This document shows, one piece after another, positions 10,791 to 22,139 of a stretch of DNA of 64,000 nt; position 1 is the first letter of the stretch; each line of letters starts with the position of its first letter. The stretch is from assembly GCA_020310875.1 (NCBI GenBank), contig CM035423.1, positions 144,180,337-144,244,336 on the forward strand, read 5' to 3'. The notes under the pieces are model-generated. The model did no database searches. It saw nothing but the letters and a program-made list of their open reading frames with translations, and was not told where the DNA came from. A program made the position numbers and the translations under genes. The DNA comes from Ceratopteris richardii. Taxonomy: Eukaryota; Streptophyta; Polypodiopsida; Polypodiales; Pteridaceae.

Positions 10791-12934
10791 GGCAAGCTTC
10801 CATGGAGACCTTGCTCTCATCATCATCTTCCTCAAGGCTCCATGGTGATCTTGATGGCCTCCTCACCTTCTCAACCTTCCATGGAGAGCTTAGATATTGA
10901 TCCCTCTTGTCTAGAGATATGTATATGATGACTTGGGCCACTACACATAACTAAGCACTCACTCACATCTGAATAAATTCTTCCTCATCCTAAATGGCTA
11001 CTTGTATCTCTCCTGATATTAGTCATTTCTTCCAAGGGGATTATAAAAATGGAAACATTTCAGTGTTCACATGCTATAGAATAGCAATTTTGAACTTGCA
11101 TCAATCCAAATATAGAGCACTATTGTAACCAACATGCCTGATGGCTCCTCATAACTTAAAACTGGTTTGCTACCTTGATCTTATATTGTAGAGAAGGATT
11201 CAGAATTTTTAGCATGGGAATTGAGCCCGCACCTCTACTCTTAAATGCGGGAGCGTATCCATGTTGCCAAGACATAGTTGTATTCCATGAAACGTCCCAT
11301 ATAGTTAATGATTAATTCTATGTGTCTCAACCAAAAGATACCTAATTGTGATCTCTCATTATGAAGCAAATTTAGATCCTAGATGGATACAAACTTCACA
11401 CTTCAATGTTGAGTTCATCCACAAAAACCATCCTACCAATTGTCAACATCTTTTCTAGATCCTGCTTGCAAAATTTTACTAGCAAAAGGTTTTGCTAAAG
11501 ATGGAGATTAGCAGGATTTGGAACCTGGACTCTTCTTCTTTGATCTTCCATTGGGAGGAAACCAAAGAAGTTGTTTTTTGTATCAAATTCCAATGAGGTG
11601 AACGTTTCACATCACATGTGGAGCATGAGGCAAAGGAAATTGAAAGTACTTGTGAAGGATGGAAAATGGCTCTTCTCATGGAACTATGGAAGGATGAAGC
11701 TTGAGTCACAACTAAGTATTTTCCAAGTTAATGATTGATTTCAATAAATGTTTTTGCTCTTTTCTTTCATGTAGAGTGCATTTTGTTATCATTGAAGCAT
11801 GATAGCAATCTTCATTTTTTATAATATTAATGCAAATTAATGAAATTTATATGGAGGAGCATAGAAATATTGAAAACACTTATCAACCACATGCATGCAT
11901 GTATGAATCATTGCATGGAAATGAATGAAAGTTTGTGCATTTCTCATTCTAAAAGAATGTTTTATGCACAACATAAACTTTCTTCTTACTTGAAAAAGAT
12001 ATTGGATGCATTCATTTCTATGCACATGCATGATTATATCTTTTTAAAATAAACCACGTAGTATGCTTGTGCATGGATGCGTGACATGCATGAAAAGAAA
12101 TCTCAAGAAATGCTTGAATTAATTTTGGTGCATGAAGAGAAAAATATGCCGATACATGCATGCACTCATATCAATTTGCATGCAAGCACATGCATTTGCA
12201 TATGACATTGCATGATTTTTGTTAAGTAGATGAACGCATAATCTGAAAGATGTTCGTAAGCTATCACTTCTAGGAAATTAGAATCTTGATGATTCTTAAA
12301 TGATAAAGAAGACAATGAAATGTTCATAGTAAAATTATTATTCATTGGTTCAATCATCAAAAGATGTTTGTACTTTAAACTATGCAATCAAAGTGGATTG
12401 CAAATTATGTTTAAATCACTCTAGTAACATCAAACAATTGAACAATAGTAATAATTTTTTTCAAACTCAAGAAATGGGTATTAGAGCATAGTTGCAATAC
12501 ACCCTTAACAAGATGAGTGATTATAGACTTGAGAATGAAGAAAAGCTTGAAGAAATGTATAATTATCCAATATGGATTTATATGATGATGAATCTATTAG
12601 TATGAAAAGACTTATATAATATTGTGATGGGCACTTATCCAAGGCAAGGACAAGTCAGAGAAGAGGTTACTTCATCTTCTAAAAGAACCCCTGCACATAT
12701 TTTTCTTGATAGGAGGTTAGTGAAGAAGAAGGAACCACTTTATGATTAGGAGTCCATACTACTAGATTACTTCCAATACAAGAGAAATTGAGATGGGACT
12801 CAAGGGATGCACAAGCACTATAACATATTGCTATGGGAGTCAAGAGGCATATTACATACAAATGAGGTCGTACAGAACCTCTCGTAATGCTTGATTGGAG
12901 TTGGAGAATCCCTATTGGAGTAGATACCTTGCTA
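10791..12934. other. Noncoding, nothing recognised
   Basis: No domain-bearing frame. 11850-12230 is rich in ATGCAT and TGCATGCA words, giving short overlapping frames on both strands that reflect composition. 12480-12930 approaches the copia gag at 12935 but shows no clear Gag motif. Confidence 0.4.
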
Positions 12935-13560
12935 GAAAACCTCATCTAAACTAGCCAACACAGGGATGAAAGTTGGTGAATAAGTTCAATCACATATTGT
13001 GAAGATCAAAGACTTATGAGATTGTTCACTCAATGTTGGAGTCATCATTTTAGATGAAGAGATGATAAATACACTTCTAAATTCACTTCCATAATCATAC
13101 CATGCTTTTGTTACTTCTCTTATTCTTAGTACAAGAGATAGGGAACTTTCATTTGAAGAGGTACAATTCCTATTACTTGAAGATGAAGATCAACACAAGG
13201 GTATTGAAGAGAATGATCAAGCCATGCTATCATCATTGAAGGGTAAGAAGAAGGAGAAAACGAAGGAGAAGAAGAGTCAACAATCCAAGAAGCAAACTAA
13301 GTTTTCTAATCTGAAGTCTTCTAGTCCTTCTCCTAATGCTTCCTCTACACCCAAATAAATGTCTTCGGCTACATCTCATTCAAAGGGAGGATTATGCCAT
13401 TACTCTAAGAAACTAGGTCATTTCATTGCAGTATGTAGAACAAGGATTTTTACTGAGAAGAATAAAGCATAAGATAATAGTGCTGAAGATGAATCTAAAT
13501 CTAAATCTTCAAACAAAGAATCTTATGCATGTGTTACTCTTGAAGAAATATTTTTAATCA
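12935..13560 (+). pseudogene. Ty1/copia gag, C-terminal part (second rearranged copy)
   Basis: Same sequence family as 4075-3480 (minus): GMKVGE, then IKDL, DEEMINTLLNSLP, SYHAFVTSLILSTRDRELSFEE. The Lys-rich segment follows, then a partly preserved zinc knuckle HYSKKLGHFIAVC at about 13395-13435. Interrupted by stops. It reads into integrase sequence with most of the protease missing, as in the first copy. Confidence 0.8.
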
Positions 13561-15183
13561 AGCAGCATTAAATGCAATCTATGATAATTCTTGGTTTTTT
13601 TATTTTGGAGCTATTAAGCATATGGAAGGTTGGCTTCTCCACAAACAATTCAATATTGCTAAAAGTGTGCTTGGAATACCAAATATCTCAAAGCAACACA
13701 TGATATACAAGTGTGGTGCATGTCAATTAGGAGAATCACACACTCAACCATTCACCAAGAAAGGATATATCCATGGAGACCTTCTAGAGATTTCCACATA
13801 GATGTTTGGGGACCAAGAAAAGAGCCATCAATCTGAAGATCAAGGTATGATGTTGCATTTATAGATGATTGTAGTAGATGGACTATTCTATACCTTGTCA
13901 AGCATAACGATGAAGTTTTCTCATGTTCTAAGAAGTATTTAGATCTTGTAGAGAATCAAATAGGTAAAAACCTTAAAAGACTAAGGTCTTATGGAGGGGG
14001 AGAATACTTCTCCCATGAATTTGATTTCTAATTGCAAGATACTTAAATCAATAGGGAGATTACTACTAGGTACACACCTGAACAAAATGGAGTACAAAGA
14101 GATGGAATAGGACTATTTTCAAATTAGCAAGGTCCATGTTGAATGAAAGGAAGTTACCAAATTACTTGTGGGTAGAGGCAATGTCCACTACCACATATTG
14201 GATGAACATATTATCTTCAGAAGCTTTGGATGGTATGGCCACTTATGAAGCTGAGATGGAATGAGACCAAGGTTGGATCATTGCAAGATATTTGGATGCA
14301 TTGGATATGCACACATACCATCTCAAATCATAGATAGACTAGACCCTAAGGAAGAGAAATGTCTATTTATAGGCTATGATCTTAATAGAAAAAGGTTATA
14401 GACTATATAGTCCTAGCAACAAAGGTTTTATAGTCAGTTGAGATGTTGCGTGTAAAGGTAATTGCATGAAGATCAAGTTACTATATGATTTACAAGAAGA
14501 TTCAAACACACTCAAGTAAGAGCACACATACACTTGAAGCATTGAGTTATTTTGAAGATGATCAAAAGGCTCCTAGGAAGAAATCAATTCATGAAACTAA
14601 AAGGCCAAGGCCAAGATGCAAGAGCTGAGGGATTTTTCAAAATCCTCTCAGTAAACCATTTGATTTACTAGGGATAAGAAGAAGAAGAAGAAGAAGAAGA
14701 AGCTAGAGATGTATGGCTATGATGCATCTCTAGTGACTAAGCATTCTATCTATTTAGCACAAGACTTAAATTCTGAAGAGACCTCATCTTATGAGGAGGC
14801 AAAGAAGAAACCAAAATGATGAATGCTATGGAAGAAGAAATTGAAGCCTTGTAGGAGAATCACACTTGGGGACTCATGCCCAAGACTCCAACCATGAAGA
14901 TTATTAGATCTAGATGGATATATAGATTGAAGAAAAACTCTCATGGAACCATGAAGAGATAGAAAGATAGACTTCTGGCTAAATGGTATGCTAAAACCCA
15001 AGGATCAAACTATGAGGAGAAGTTCTTACTTGTGGCAAAGATGCCAACAATGAGAGTGCTTATGATCACTATAGTTCCCAAGAAATGAAAGATATATCAA
15101 ATCTATGTGAAGAATGCATTTCCAAATGGATGGATATCTAAAGAGGTTTATATGCCTCATCCCCTTAGGTTTCAAGATTCACA
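13561..15183 (+). pseudogene. Ty1/copia integrase and N-terminal RT (second rearranged copy)
   Basis: Begins with WFFYFGAIKHMEG (decayed protease start) fused to WLLHKQ and CGACQLG (pre-integrase). Integrase-core remnants follow: DVWGPRKE-like sequence, DCSRWT, GGGEYFSHEF, then GYDLNRK. An acidic/basic linker with a (GAA)n run near 14680-14700 follows. RT fingers are recognisable in pieces (RWIYRLKK, AKWYAKTQGSNYEE, AKMPTMRVLM, VKNAFPNGW). RT stops at about 15183 after PHPLRFQDSHFP and joins inverted protease sequence. The same breakpoint is seen at 1775/1776. Heavily mutated. Confidence 0.85.
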
Positions 15184-15500
15184 TTTTCCTTAAAATGAGA
15201 GAAGCAATGATATTATCACCATTTGAGAGATCATGAGATGTACACATACCATCAGTAAATTTAAAAGCTTGGCCGATTTTGGCCAGTGTTAAAATTGATA
15301 ACATTTTTTTCTTGATTCTTGGCTTACATAAGGCATATGCCAAGGTGAAGTTATAACCATTAGTACTAGTAAGAATGATATTTTTAGCTCCCATGGCATG
15401 ATAGGAAGAGTTGTTAGTACATGTCACGTTATTCTTTATAGAAGTAGGCTGAAGTGAAGTCAAGAAAACTACGTTGCAAGGTAGTATATTTGATTGTGTG
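15179..15500 (-). pseudogene. Ty1/copia protease to pre-integrase fragment, inverted
   Basis: Minus-strand reading contains NITQSNILPC-like sequence, then CTNNSSYHAMGAKNI, NGYNFTLAYALCKPRIKKK and SNGDNIIASLIL. It aligns over its length with 1440-1775 (plus) and 45479-45180 (minus). It is open for about 126 codons, unusually long for this family's remnants, but lacks the active-site motif and the rest of the polyprotein. Its 3' end is the shared breakpoint. Confidence 0.75.
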
Positions 15501-15740
15501 ATTGTATTACCAAGTGAATGTACAAATGAATGACGTGTTATATTTAAAGATGCATACATAAGTCAGGGGAAAAAACCCCTTAATAGGAAAGAGACATTCT
15601 CCTATGACCCCAAGTCTATTCACACACATCATTACCAAAATATATCAATAAATAGTTGATAAATAATAACTTTTTGTTTAATTCTTGTTTGTTTCTGAAA
15701 TCTCGCGTTTATTTGATGACACTAATGGAGGTTGCACTCT
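15501..15740 (-). repeat. Copia leader/LTR-like sequence fused to protease
   Basis: The reverse strand at about 15500-15560 matches 310-367 (ATTCACTTGGTAATACAAT), placing terminal or leader sequence next to protease. Beyond 15620 there is AT-rich DNA with no match that I can see. Confidence 0.45.
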
Positions 15741-15894
15741 AGACCATAGGAAGCGTTCCCCATTTCGCTAAGGGTGACACTACGTTGCTTTTGATGAATG
15801 AGATGGTAGCCATGGGAATCAATGCCATGGACCAAACCCCTATAACACATTGACCAACAAGAACAAGATAGGAGAAAGGAAGAGTGGCGAAAAG

Positions 15895-15947
15895 AGACAA
15901 GGATAGTGAGAAAAGGAAAGAGAGAGAGAGGGGGAGGAGAGAGAGAT

Positions 15948-15988
<41 letters not shown>

Positions 15989-16061
15989 TAGAGGGAGAGA
16001 TAGAGAGATAAAGCGATCGAGGGAGTGAGGGAGAGGGAGAGGGAGGGTGAGAGGGAGGGGG
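15895..16061. repeat. GA-rich purine tract
   Basis: Imperfect (GA)n with GGGA interruptions, ending at the CACTA terminus at 16062. Open frames here (Ser/Leu-rich on the minus strand) are repeat artefacts. Confidence 0.9.
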
Positions 16062-16261
16062 CACTACAAGGAATATGGGTGCATAACAACAATTAACATG
16101 ACACAATTTTGTCGCTATAAAATTTCATAAAGCATCGCAACAAAGCGACGATTAAAAAAGTGTCACATAAGCGATGCTAATTTGCATTGCATAAGCAATG
16201 CTAATTTGCATTGCATAAGTGATGCTAATTTGCCTCACATAAGCGATGATAATAATCATCA
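16062..16261 (+). repeat. CACTA 1 terminus and 24-bp subterminal repeats
   Basis: After CACTACAAGG, units of CATAAGCGATGCTAATTTGC begin at 16166, 16190, 16214 and 16238, an exact 24-bp period that decays in the last unit. Short subterminal repeats next to the TIR are the transposase-binding sites of known CACTA elements; that role here is inferred. Confidence 0.75.
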
Positions 16262-16480
16262 TATATGCAATGCTATCTGTACAGCCATTTAGGATGCATT
16301 AGCATCATTTACACGGGTTTTGGATAAAAAAAACATTGGAGGCTCTTTGATCATCATCTACACGCATCTCATCAAAGAGCTCTCCAACGTTCACAATTGC
16401 ATTGCGCTTACGAGCTGAAACAATTGCTTGTAGAATTGTTGTTTCTCTCTGTGTTTCTCTCTTTCTACTCTTTCTCTCTT

Positions 16481-16482
<2 letters not shown>

Positions 16483-16519
<37 letters not shown>
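16483..16519. repeat. (CT)n microsatellite
   Basis: About 18 uninterrupted CT units just before TTTATTGCAG, which looks like a 3' splice site (polypyrimidine tract plus AG). It may be an intron end inside the CACTA element. Confidence 0.85.
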
Positions 16520-16520
<1 letters not shown>

Positions 16521-16639
16521 ATTGCAGGTTATTCAAGAAGCTACCCAAGCAAGAAATACAGCTAACTATTGTAAGTATAATTTCCATTCTTTGTATATCA
16601 TTTGAATTGTGTTATTTTCATTATTTAGCATGCTCACAC

Positions 16640-17165
16640 TTATTGATATGCACATATACACTTATACATGATGAAGATGCACGTTCACACATGTACACAT
16701 ATACACATATACACATATATACATGCACATACACACACATATATACACACACATACATGTGCACATACACTTAGAGATACACACACATACACAAGCATAG
16801 GCACAAACATTTCTACAACCACATGAAAAGACTTGCACGCATGCATTATTGCATATATACATACACATACACATATTAACACATACTTAAATACATGTAT
16901 ATGCACATCCACATGAATGCACATTCACATGCATGAGCATAGATGAGCATACAAACATACATATACACACATACCCATGCACATGCACATACACTTACAC
17001 ATGCACATGCAGATACATGCATATACACATATACATGTGCACATACATACATGCACATATATACATAGATACATACATATACATGCATATAGATACACTA
17101 ACACATATAGGTAGATACCTATATGTGCATATATACATTTTATACGCACACAAACACACATAAAT
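16640..17165. repeat. AC-rich cryptic microsatellite (ACATACAC-type)
   Basis: About 500 bp of degenerate CACATA/CATGCA words, mostly alternating purine and pyrimidine. Open frames on both strands (Cys/Val/Met or His/Thr-rich) are artefacts. The same type of DNA is in the other two CACTA copies (35255-36905 and 44400-44610). Confidence 0.85.
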
Positions 17166-17288
17166 ATGAATGAATTATATAATTAAAGTAATAAAACACA
17201 TGCTTAATATAAACAATAATAAAAATCAATAGAACAAGACTTTTCATTACTTAATACCATAGACACAATTTGAAACATAACTAAAATG

Positions 17289-17292
<4 letters not shown>

Positions 17293-17331
<39 letters not shown>
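17293..17331. repeat. (AT)n microsatellite
   Basis: About 19 AT units, directly downstream of the minus-strand gene remnant. Confidence 0.9.
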
Positions 17332-17332
<1 letters not shown>

Positions 17333-17334
17333 AA

Positions 17335-18060
17335 TGTCATAATCAATAATCCTAATCATCATCATCATCATCCTCATCCTCATCATCAGGATCATCTGCA
17401 TGATCTAATGTAGCTGTGTGAGCACCCTGTGACGATGGAGATCATCCTTCTTATGTCTCTCTCTCCACCTCATCCATATCTGCCTTTCCATAATACTCTT
17501 GTATTACATATAACAAACATAAATAAGTAAAACAATTAAAACATCCCTAAAAATAAAATAATTAAATAAAATTTAATAATACTCACAAATGCATCTGAAT
17601 GATCTCGCATATACTCACTCAAATGCCGATATCCAAAATGTGTAGCATACTCAATCTCATGTTTTGTAGGATATCGACCATAATCCTTTTGTTGCATTGA
17701 AACAAATAAAAAAGATTAGTTTCTTGCATTTTAATGAAAATAAAAAATATACTTACAATAACACATATACTTACAAATTTAGCTACAAAACCATGATGGC
17801 CCATTTGGCCTAAGTGCAATGTGTGTCCCGCCTCAACTCTCTTCTTTGCGGCAACCTGTTTATTTAAGGAGAAAAGAAATACATAAATTAAATGTAAAAA
17901 AGTACTAAAATATATGAGAGTTATAAATATAAACTATTAATTTCGATACCTTCTACTGAGGAAATGACTCCTGAAGATGTTGCTATCTACGAAAAAAGTG
18001 CCATATCTCAGGTGGTATGTTAGGTCGCCTCTTATTTTTTTGTACCATAAAATATCTCCT
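17335..18060 (-). pseudogene. CACTA-borne multi-exon gene, possible En/Spm-type plant transposase
   Basis: Four consecutive exon-like blocks on the minus strand have plausible GT/AG borders. About 18056-17951 contains NKRRPNIPPEIWHFF. About 17854-17775 contains VEAGHTLHLGQMGHHGF and ends at GTAAGT. About 17685-17588 contains DYGRYPTKHEIEYATHFGY and ends at GTGAGT. About 17505-17335 is acidic (Asp/Glu run). The pattern of a basic N-R block, a glycine-centred block and a GR.P...E..ATH block recalls the Ptta/En/Spm plant transposase family, but this is pattern reading only. At least two in-frame TAG codons in the first block look like CAG to TAG transitions. It is transcribed against the TNP2 fragment, which is unusual. 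Confidence 0.4.
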
Positions 18061-18329
18061 GTTATTCTAATCTCAAACAGAAAAAAAGAATCATAATACA
18101 TACACATATATACATGCACATACACATACACACTATAAATATGTATATGTGAATGTTTATGTATGTAAATAATCAGATTACTAATATCTAATACGATTAT
18201 TTTTAGATTCAAATCAATTAGATAGAACTCCACCACCCTCTCCTAATCATGCAAGGACTATATACTATCAAATATTTGATAGATAAATAACTGATATATA
18301 TTTTTTTCCTTGTTATAATCAGATTCTGA

Positions 18330-19388
18330 TCAATCATAGGGCACTCCACCAGCTCCTACCCATGCAACCACTTCACATGTGTCCTCCGATAGGAATTATG
18401 ATGAGTTTTACTATCAAGAGCATATTATATGTTGGTGTAGCTCTTTCTATGGCATGTATCAAAGACCACGATTGGAATGTATTGAACATGACGTAGAGTA
18501 TGGTACTTTTGATCGTGCAAAGCCAACATGATAATGCTTGGGTATGTATTTTCTTCCATAAATCAATGTCATTATTTTATTTAAAAACCATATACAAAAT
18601 CAAATTACTGTTGATATACAAGAATAATTGTTTGATGATGATGATGATGATGATGATGATAATAATTCTCATACTCATAATGTTAATATACCTCATACAC
18701 TTCTTATAATTGTTGTTCATCAATTACAAGAAATGGTTTCTAGAAATCCTCTACCTCCTATTTTAGAGACTGAAATGGTTGGGGATTATCCATTGCGAGC
18801 TCGTGATCGTTTTCTAGTACAAACATATGATAGAAGAAGATATGGAGGATGGAATAGAGAGCCACTTCCTTTAGATGGAGAGGTTTTTAACTTTTGGGGT
18901 AATCGCTATATGATTGCTCCATCCACTATTACTAATGTTGGTCGTGGTCTCTTATTGTAGAGGATTTGTATGTGCATCCGGACTCTGAAGTCACTCTTAT
19001 GTCCTTTTGTGGTCCTATATATGGATGGGGAGATTGGCATTGACTTGCACATTCTGTTCAAAGCATGAGTACTTATGAAATATGCTTGAATGCCGCATCC
19101 CTTACTAGTACAAGGATTTCACATGTAGAAAATGAAAGGTTATGTATTTATGGAAGACCTTACACGCATGGAAATATAGCAAGGTTAACAAATAGTGGTC
19201 GAGGGTTACATAATAGCTCAAGAACGAATTGCACATTTGAGGAGCATGAAAATAGTCATGAATCGCCATACATGAGTAGAGATGCATCAAGAAACATAGT
19301 TTTGAAATCTATTACTACATTACATGCTAGTGATGAACTATTAATGAATTATGGATGGCGTAGACCTCCAAGAGCACCTTTTAGCTAG
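18330..19388 (+). pseudogene. SET-domain-like gene carried by the CACTA element
   Basis: SET domains transfer methyl groups to lysines, usually on histones. The reading shows an upstream exon (NYDEFYYQEH... to a GTATGT donor near 18541). A block at 18628-18955 ends PSTITNVGRGL. After a frameshift comes VEDLYVHPDSEVTLMSFCGP, IYGRPYTHGNIARLTNS, then TNCTFEEHE and finally IVLKSITTLHASDELLMNYGW. The order RGL..ED, GNIA..NS...NC.FEE and K.I....DELL.NYG matches the start, the Asn/His cofactor-pocket region and the terminal GEEL..DYG of SET domains. The His of the NH.C motif is absent, so activity is doubtful. Stops near 18958 and 19042 break the frame. It lies just 5' of TNP2. Confidence 0.5.
18634..18662. 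repeat. (GAT)n trinucleotide repeat
   Basis: Nine or so GAT units that would encode poly-Asp at the start of an exon of the SET-like gene. Confidence 0.9.
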
Positions 19389-19550
19389 AGAGAGAATGAA
19401 AATTTTCTATCCATATTTAATAAGTTATATATATTTAATTTTATGTTTAAAGTTTAATTTTTTTATTCATTTATGGAATATTAATGATTTTATTCATGTG
19501 TTTAGATTCCAACGTATGTTGTTGATGATATTCCTCCACACCATTCACAA

Positions 19551-19895
19551 TTGCCAGTAAGACCTCATTTATCAGAAGCTTCTATGAGGAGGCTACACAA
19601 AAGTGATCCTGTGGAATATGCAAGGCTGAAACACCTATATTCAAAAGAAGATAAAGTACAAGATTTGTGTGACAATGATGAAGATGATGGCATGGTAGAT
19701 TTTATTGAGGATTGGTATCAAAATGACAGTGAGAGCATTGATAGTTATAGAAATGAAAAACATCTTTGAGAGGAATGTCTAAAGCATGTATATGAAGGAA
19801 GTCTTTTAACACGACTGAGTGCAAGCTTACTTATTCTCAATCTTGAAAATCCTTATGGATGGAGTAATGTATCTGTTTTGGCACTATTAAGGTAT
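19551..19895 (+). pseudogene. CACTA TNP2-type transposase, N-terminal fragment
   Basis: An open segment rich in acidic residues (19551-19767) ends at TGA. The same frame continues with CLKHVYEGSLLTRLSASL, LILNLENPYGWSN and VLALLR up to 19895. YEG..L..L...L..LN....YGWSN...LLR is the conserved entry to TNP2 transposases just before the DDE core. Homology stops at a putative GTATAA donor next to the (AT)n tract. The catalytic domain is not found downstream, so only the start is left. It lies immediately after the SET-like gene on the same strand. Confidence 0.6.
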
Positions 19896-19906
19896 AATTT
19901 TTAATT

Positions 19907-20011
<105 letters not shown>

Positions 20012-20090
20012 CATGCATAAATATATACATATATATACATGAATATATACACACATATAAACATACACACACATATACGTGCATACACAT

Positions 20091-20950
20091 GTTATGAGAC
20101 TAAAGTCAAATTATACATACCTATATCGAATGAAGATATTTTGTCCATCTAGCCTTTGGAATTGCTTCTTCCTGACACATGTGCTTCTCCTATTCCAGTC
20201 AACATAATACATGCACAACTAACTCTTTTATGAATTTTTCATACACATATTGAGTATGAGTTAGCAATAGAGGTATTAACTCTTTTGAAAAGTAGGAGAG
20301 GTAAATTTATCTCAAAGATTTTGAAGGATGGAAGCATAATTTAAAGGATGGGTAGACAAAAAGTGTTCAATCAGTGCAGGTCTTCTACACAACTTTACAC
20401 TCTAGACTGAGATCTAATCAAATCATTGACCATCGAGATAGCGCCTATTTCAAGAGTCACTTATCACCTATTACACATATGAATGTTCTTACACAAAATT
20501 CTCTCATCCTGATTACAATTAGACTCTCAAAACTTGACCATAGATGCATCAACTATAGAATTAGAAATACATAAAAGGATTTCTCAATTTAGTAAGCACA
20601 ATAGGAGAACGAAGAGAAAACATCGAGGTGCTATTTCTTGAAAACTTCTTCTTTTTTGATAAGAAGTACATCTGATGAATATTACACATTCAACTTATGA
20701 TCTAATCATCTATATCTAATCTAGTCTTCATCTTTCATATATATCACGTCCATATACAAGTATACATATACATATGAGTGTGGATTTGACACCACTTCAA
20801 AGTATATGTGAAGTATTCACAAGGTTAATGTACATGTGTATAAAGATCATCTCTTTCTAAACCTCCACTTCACTTCATACTTCAAGCTTCAATCTTTTCT
20901 TCATTTCTTCACTCCTAAGCTTCATGTAATCATTACTTGATGTTTTTCTT
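20091..20950. other. Noncoding, nothing recognised
   Basis: Only short frames without domains. The right border of the CACTA remnant must lie at or near the left part of this stretch, but no inverted terminus is visible. Confidence 0.45.
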
Positions 20951-22100
20951 GCTCCAAAAGCTCCCCTCAATCATGAATTGTGATTACTTGCATCTTCTTT
21001 ATTCCTACCATATCTTTAAATCTCCGCAATTTAGGTCCATCCAAGCTCTTTGTTAACATATCTGCAAGTTAACATATCTGCAAGTTGATCTTTTGTAGAC
21101 CCATTTGCATCCTATCACTTTTCAGATTACTTGGTTTGGGTACTAAGTCCCAAGTCTCATTCTCAATGAGTGCATCATACTCTTCATAGCTTTCTCCCAA
21201 TTCTCCTTTCCTTTTGCCTCATCATATGTAGAAGGATCTTCATCTATTTTTATCATCTAAGCATAGTCTTTAGTAGTAAAGAATGAAGTATCATAGCTAT
21301 ACCTTATGGGTTGCCTTCTGTTTCTCCTTTCTGCTACACCATTTTGTTGAGGAGAGTACGTGTAAGTAACTTCTCTCTTTATACCTAAATTCCACAAATA
21401 ATCACTCATTTCATTTGAGAAATACTCTCCCCCTTCATCTAACCTTAGTCTCTTCAATTTTTGTCTGATAACCCTCTCTGCATATACATGATAGTATTTA
21501 AATGTGCTAAACACTTATCACTTATCTTTGATCACATAAATAGTGATCCACCTAGTAGCATCATCAACATAAATGACATAATATCTTGAACCATTTATGC
21601 TAAAGTCCTATGAAGGACCCCACACATTTTTATGCACCAATTCAAGTCTTTCTGAATACATGAAACCTTGTTTGTTATATGATTGCTTATGAGCATAACC
21701 TAATTGACATGCTTCACATCTGTATGTCATGTGTTGACCTATAACATTAGGTAATCCAAGTACTCAGCCATTGTTAATCATTTCTCTTATACCTTTTTCA
21801 TTGAAGTGTCCAAGCCTTTTGTGCCAAAGATCTAACTCAGATATCTTTTGCTCTCCACATGTGAACAAGGCATGACCAACATTACCTTGTACCTTCAATG
21901 TGAAAAGCCTTCCTTCTTTCTTTCCTGTGACAATTTTCGTATACCCTTGATTAGGGTATTCAACATAAACTCCATCATTAGTGAACCTCCCTGCATATCC
22001 TTTTTCTACAAATCAAATCATGTTATGTGAGGAAGCAAGTAATCATTCACTGCCATATAGATAATGCTCCTTGTTTGAGCATTCTTCTTCATCCAAACCT
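20951..22100 (-). pseudogene. Ty1/copia pol remnant (protease to linker)
   Basis: Reading 22100 to 20951: GYAGRFTNDGVYVEYPNQGY and LFTLKVQGNVGHALF (late protease), ELDLWHKRLGHFNEKGI (pre-integrase), CEACQLGYAHKQSY, VHKNVWGPS, YYVIYVDDATRWI (integrase, first Asp), then RLRLDEGGEYFSNEM (second Asp) and YSPQQNGVAERRNR (catalytic Glu). An internal deletion then joins RRQPIRYSYDTSFF, a linker, and a trace of RT start (VIGCKWVYK). This is a different copia lineage from those at 1-4700 and 12935-15560. Several stops are present. The intact DDE motif order shows integrase decayed last. Confidence 0.85.
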
Positions 22101-22139
22101 TCAAGTCTCAAAGCTCTTATTCGAACACTAGGATCTTTA

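Noticed and set aside
15739..17163. Ser/Leu- and Cys/Val-rich frames on the minus strand
   Set aside because: They lie in the GA tract and the AC-rich array; no domain.
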